In this document: positions 7,731 to 10,982 of the stretch, one piece after another
How the letters are laid out: each line of letters begins with the position of its first letter
Numbering within the stretch: the first letter of the stretch is position 1
DNA from: Thermomucor indicae-seudaticae
Lineage: Eukaryota; Mucoromycota; Mucoromycetes; Mucorales; Lichtheimiaceae
DNA: 10,982 bases
Assembly: GCA_000787465.1 (NCBI GenBank)
Contig: JSYX01000868.1
Span: 1 to 10,982, forward strand
Direction of reading: 5' to 3'
Notes under the pieces: generated by a model
Database searches by the model: none
What the model was told of the DNA's origin: nothing
The model's input: only the letters and a program-made list of their open reading frames with translations
Program-made: the position numbers and the translations under genes

Positions 7731-8554
7731 TTCAATGAAGTGATGAATAAAAAGCAGTTTACGTCGATGGACCAAAACGGCTTTATTTATTTATTTGGCC
7801 AATTGCCCAAAAAACTTTCGTCTAGTTTCCAGATTATTCCAATCGCTTCTTTGCTGCAGAGAGCAGTAATATATCAGAAGTGTCTTGTTATCTGACAGCT
7901 GGGAACAGAGACAAGGGAGAGGGGGGTGGGAAAATCGGACTCTGGGCCGGCCGAAGAATAATTCTGCTTCTTTTTCCGTTTTGTTTACCCACGTGGTTGA
8001 AATGCCTGAGTAGTCAATTCCAAACAATGGCATCAAGTCAGCACAGTAGCAGCGGGCTATACTGATAGGGTCGGTGAGCTCGGAAAGTGATCACTATATG
8101 AAATTATCACTATACAGCGGGCGGCCAAAAATTTAGCCGGCATAAAGGGTGGGTGCCATTCAGGGTGTCTGAGAGGTGTTTGCGTAATCTGTATTACAAT
8201 CAGGGTCTAGTCCCCATGAAACAGTAGATCTATAAAGATTGGCGTTGTGCAATGTTCGAAATGATGAACATTAAGGTCCGACACGTGGCAAAACAGTATG
8301 CTTCTTCATTTCGGTCATCTAATGCTGTTCTGAGTGTTCATGTATGTGCAGCTTTACTTAAGGACGCTTGAGACGCATTTATATATCCAGAGTCACTGGT
8401 ATATTAAGTGATTGACGGGCCCCAATATTTTTGGCAGAGGAGCTTCAGATATCGCGGCTGACTGTTCAGAAGCTTACCCCAGTGTCGTGTTTCTTTCTTT
8501 CTGAGAGGTCCCCTGACACTATGGCAAAAAAATTTTGCATCTAGTTGTAATATA
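7731..8554. other. no gene seen; right flank of the Tigger-like element
   Basis: Open frames here lack family motifs or spliceable continuity. The first part should hold the promoter and right terminus of the Tigger-like element, but no clean partner for its left terminus was found. At 8115, after a TA, CAGCGGGCGGCC followed by AAAAATTTAGCCGGC looks like the start of a different pogo/mariner-type terminus without a visible partner. Two copies of ATCACTATA lie at about 8090 and 8106. Confidence 0.4.
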
Positions 8555-8709
8555 TCGTAATCCGTCGCGGCCGGTCGTCGTGATTTGTCACAAACGCGTA
8601 ATTCGCAACAAATTACGACAGGTGACAAAATGCGACAAAATGTGACGGATTACGACGACGAGCCGCAACAGATTACGACGGTATACAACAAATTACGACA
8701 GCTTACGAC
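8555..8709. repeat. TTACGAC motif cluster with a 12-bp inverted repeat
   Basis: TTACGAC occurs at 8613, 8650, 8673, 8693 and 8703, mostly as AATTACGACA or GATTACGACG, with related GCGACAAAATG steps between. TCGTAATCCGTC at 8555-8566 is the exact reverse complement of GACGGATTACGA at 8644-8655. It looks like a degenerate short-unit repeat or the terminus of an unrecognised transposon. Confidence 0.6.
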
Positions 8710-9286
8710 TTTATACGATAGACATCCCCTCCCACCAGGTCACATCAAATGTAATACATAGTAGACTGATTGGTTTAATGAGAATGGACGAATCTATTTA
8801 TTTATCTGTCATAACATAATGATTATACTATGGAATGGTATGCTTTCAGATCAAAGCGTAGTAGAAATAGATAAAGAATGCACTTCAGGACGCGTTAGTC
8901 GTTACAATCTTCAAATGAGCGAGAATTTGCACTGTAGTTTTATATAGCATCTTCCAATGGACGCGTCGTAACAAATGCCACTTACCCCACTATTATCCGG
9001 GCCTTACCTACAGCCTCTCAGTGTGTAAGACGAGCAGCACTTTTGGAGCTTCTGCAGATGACCATACTCATAGGATATATGAGAAAAATAAACCAACTCC
9101 AGAATATACTAATACAATGCTTCGAACAACGTGCATTAAATACTTCCTGTGTTGCAGATATCCGATTAATCATGCTGTTATGAAAAAGAACATGAATTCT
9201 ATTTGCACGACTTACCTGATCGATTTCAAAGAACTAGTTAGTGCAACCTAAAGAAGCTCACTAAATTCCCTTAATCTTTTGTGCTA
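8710..9286. other. no supported gene
   Basis: Open frames of 50-76 codons occur on both strands around 9020-9250. The minus strand has splice-like signals (for example CAG|GTAAGT at about 9216), but no reading joins them in frame with the tentative gene that ends at 9287. Confidence 0.35.
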
Positions 9287-9862
9287 TCAAGACGCAGTAT
9301 GAACTGTATTTGCGTAAATACCTGAATAGTTCGAGAGATTCATTTTGGTCTGGGTGGAAGGGCCACGACGATATCGTTCATCACACAATGCGAAATCGCA
9401 AAGACAACAGAGCACCTACCTTCATCGACAATTCGTAGCACCTGTTACACATTTGTACATCACTTGCACCTCCATTGACTTGTCGCCAAATATGAAGCTG
9501 ACCATAAATATTAGAGGCCGAAAATCGCACCAAACAGATTCTTCATTACCTCGATCTGAGTTGCCACAAGAGGAAGGAGCACGAAGTAAGGCTCAAGACT
9601 ATTGAGACGACGGATGTATGATTAGTCACTGTGCAGTTTATTGTCGTACAGAATTAACAACAATCTTAATATCTAAACGCCACGAAACTAAATAAATCGA
9701 AAAAGGGCTTGCGTAATTAAGAGAACAATGGACAAACATATGAAAGCAAGAGATGGATTGCGCTGACCTCATGTTGTAGAAGAATGGGTCTTCAATCTTT
9801 GCAGTTAAGAAAACAAAAGAAGAAAAAAACAGAACTATGCTCATTTTCGATCCCGCAAGCAT
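9287..9862 (-). CDS. tentative four-exon small protein with a hydrophobic N-terminus, unknown function
   Basis: Proposed exons on the minus strand: 9862-9768, 9598-9550, 9497-9420 and 9349-9287 (TGA 9289-9287), with introns of 169, 52 and 70 nt, giving about 94 residues. The last two introns are clean: GAG|GTAATG to GGTCAG, and AAG|GTAGGT to CACCCAG, both phase 0. They yield LEPYFVLLPLVATQIE, LHIWRQVNGGASDVQMCNRC and YELSMKTKMNLS as one reading. The first exon (MSIVLFFSSFVFLTA) looks like a signal peptide or membrane anchor, but its GTCAGC donor is weak, so its link to the rest is doubtful. A CxxC pair (CNRC) is the only motif seen. It could also be a fragment of a larger decayed gene. No family was recognised. 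It is divergent from the gene at 10003. Confidence 0.4.
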
Positions 9863-9953
9863 CAAAACAGTACAAGGCTCATGATGCTATGGATGTAGTT
9901 TAGGTCTGAAGCTTTAGAACCTTTTCTGTTGTAGCAGTGTTAACGCGTGTTTT

Positions 9954-9960
9954 TATAAAA
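9954..9960 (+). promoter_or_regulatory. TATA box of the 10003 gene
   Basis: TATAAAA lies 43 bases before the proposed ATG at 10003, a plausible core promoter distance with a very short leader. Confidence 0.45.
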
Positions 9961-10002
9961 CGTACAGTTTATTTCTGCATGCCATTCCGCTAGTTTCTTC
10001 TA

Positions 10003-10561
10003 ATGGACAAGGAAGATAGACCAGAAGATGAGTACGAAGAGATAAGAAAGGACCAAGTTGACCCATCCATAGTCGTAGAGAGCCGTTTATTCGTCGACGG
10101 CAATACATTTGAGTGTACTGAGCTTCAGGGACACGGGAAAGCTGCCACTCTCGCAATGCTAGAAATCGTAGTAGACAGGCTTGCATGACGACCTGGAAAG
10201 CACGACCTTCAAACAAACGTTTTCTTTGGCAATTTAGTACACTTTCAGGCCCATAAACAGCATGGTAAGTGTTATTACATTGAATCTCTGAAGCTGTAAA
10301 TTACGTTATTCGGCCTTAGGCTTCGATGAAAAGATTCTCTGTGTGGTGCGTCTTCACCGAAATGTCAAAGAAACTGACCATGGATATCCTTATGTCGTGG
10401 GCTCGAATGGTGCGCGTTTGACGATCACTGAAGCTGAAAATGCGCGAAGCTCGGTTTTACCTATACCTTCTACAAGATATCCGTCTCGCTGTTATTACGT
10501 GTACTCAACCATAGTAGCAGGTGAAGCCATTCTGGGCGATTTAGCTAAATTACCATTGTAA
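10003..10561 (+). CDS. unrecognised spliced gene, roughly 140-170 aa
   Basis: The start is ATG 10003, followed by an acidic head (DKEDRPEDEYEEI) and FECTELQGHGKAATLAMLEI. A strong intron at 10265-10319 (ATG|GTAAGT to GGCCTTAG, 55 nt, phase 1) joins KQHG to FDEKILCVVRLHRNVKET. The reading continues with HGYPYVVGSNGARLTI and STRYPSRCYYVYSTIVAGEA to TAA at 10561. An in-frame TGA at 10186-10188 needs explaining. Either an 81-nt intron 10168-10248 (GTAGTA to ACTTTCAG, phase 0) removes it, leaving a 16-nt exon, or the gene is a recent pseudogene with one nonsense codon. No family was recognised; there is no signal peptide or membrane segment. A TATA box lies upstream and AATAAA downstream, which supports a real transcription unit. 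Confidence 0.6.
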
Positions 10562-10586
10562 CGAGCGATGTGTGCAATTGAATATG

Positions 10587-10592
10587 AATAAA
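10587..10592 (+). terminator. poly(A) signal of the 10003 gene
   Basis: AATAAA occurs 26 bases after the TAA at 10561, in AT-rich sequence. Confidence 0.5.
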
Positions 10593-10689
10593 TATGATAT
10601 GTCGTCTAGATGGTTTAAAAAGTTCTTGAAGTGAGCTCAGAAAATCAATGGTGGGTCAACAAAATGATGAAGGCCTTGGGTGAAAGCCC

Positions 10690-10880
10690 TGCAAAATTTT
10701 GCGATGTCTTACGACGGAAGACCTTTATGGATCTCACTATGCGACGGTTTACAACTTCTTGCAACAATTTAAGACAATGAGACATTTTTCATTTTTTTTT
10801 GCTGAAAATCGCTCCGAATCCCACGACTTTTTACGACTTTATGTAACGTTTACCACAGAATGCAAAAATTTACGACGGCC
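10690..10880. repeat. second TTACGAC-rich stretch
   Basis: TTACGAC occurs at 10709, 10831 and 10870, with related TGCGACGG and CCACGAC steps. TGCAAAATTTTGCGATGTCT at 10690 and TGCAAAAATTTACGACGG at 10861 begin alike and are in direct orientation. The motif and its spacing echo the cluster at 8555-8709. The 65-codon frame across it is considered a shadow. Confidence 0.45.
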
Positions 10881-10982
10881 TTTTGCCCTAGTGTGAGCGA
10901 CGAAGATGACTGTAATGGAATGACCGGAAAATTTTATCGGTCTGGTGTCTCTGATTGCAAAGGAGGACATTCAGAACTACAT
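10881..10982. other. window end, nothing identified
   Basis: The last hundred bases contain no complete frame or repeat that could be assigned. Confidence 0.4.

Larger units (their letters stand above)
4853..7760 (-). mobile_element. decayed pogo/Tigger-like DNA transposon inserted in chromovirus integrase
   Basis: One end is visible: TA then CAGTGATCCCCCGATTTTTTC at 4853, a typical pogo-like terminus. It contains one transposase reading on the minus strand from ATG 7730 to TAA 4985. The right end is uncertain. A matching inverted terminus should read as GGGGGATCACTG then TA, and the nearest resemblance (GATCACTATA near 8090) is too weak to rely on. The element is itself split by a TA-flanked foldback element at 6882-7336. 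The right boundary given is only just beyond the transposase start. Confidence 0.7.

Noticed and set aside
8404..8628. 74-codon minus-strand frame
   Set aside because: It overlaps the repeat cluster and shows no conserved features or splice partners.
10699..10896. 65-codon plus-strand frame
   Set aside because: It runs through the TTACGAC repeat stretch and a T-run, with no motif.

Overview
This looks like a repeat-rich nuclear segment from an early-diverging fungus, most likely Mucoromycota (Mucorales-like). The evidence is very short GT-AG introns (about 37-108 nt), open frames that only make sense after splicing, a chromodomain-bearing Ty3/gypsy element, a pogo/Tigger-like DNA transposon, and a multi-exon gene that resembles from memory a protein type common in Mucorales. 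The taxonomic call is inference; no database search was possible.

Layout. Bases 2-483 (+) hold the 3' end of a lysine/arginine-rich coiled-coil gene, with a probable intron and a proline-rich tail. It converges on a large minus-strand gene (826 to about 2871) built from seven exons. Most splice junctions restore the frame, giving a protein of more than 525 residues with an acidic N-terminal half and a conserved C-terminal half.

Bases 3200-7730 are a stack of nested, decayed transposons. A plus-strand gag-like frame (3200-3617) is cut by a 283-bp LTR (3618-3900) of a minus-strand chromovirus. That element's pol end (integrase core, C-terminal region, chromodomain; 3961-4850) is cut at a TA by a pogo/Tigger-like DNA transposon starting at 4853. 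The transposon's own transposase (minus, 4985-7730) is interrupted by a small TA-flanked foldback/MITE-like element (6882-7336). Each layer carries stops, frameshifts or lost residues, so the retroelement and the Tigger-like element are dead.

Bases 7731-9286 show no convincing gene, but contain a cluster of TTACGAC motifs with a 12-bp inverted repeat (8555-8709). A tentative small minus-strand gene (9287-9862) with a hydrophobic N-terminus is divergent from a plus-strand gene (10003-10561) that has a TATA box, a clear 55-nt intron and a poly(A) signal. The window ends in a second TTACGAC-rich stretch.

No defence, CRISPR, rRNA or tRNA locus was seen. The main items of interest are the reconstructed seven-exon gene and the four-level transposon nest.
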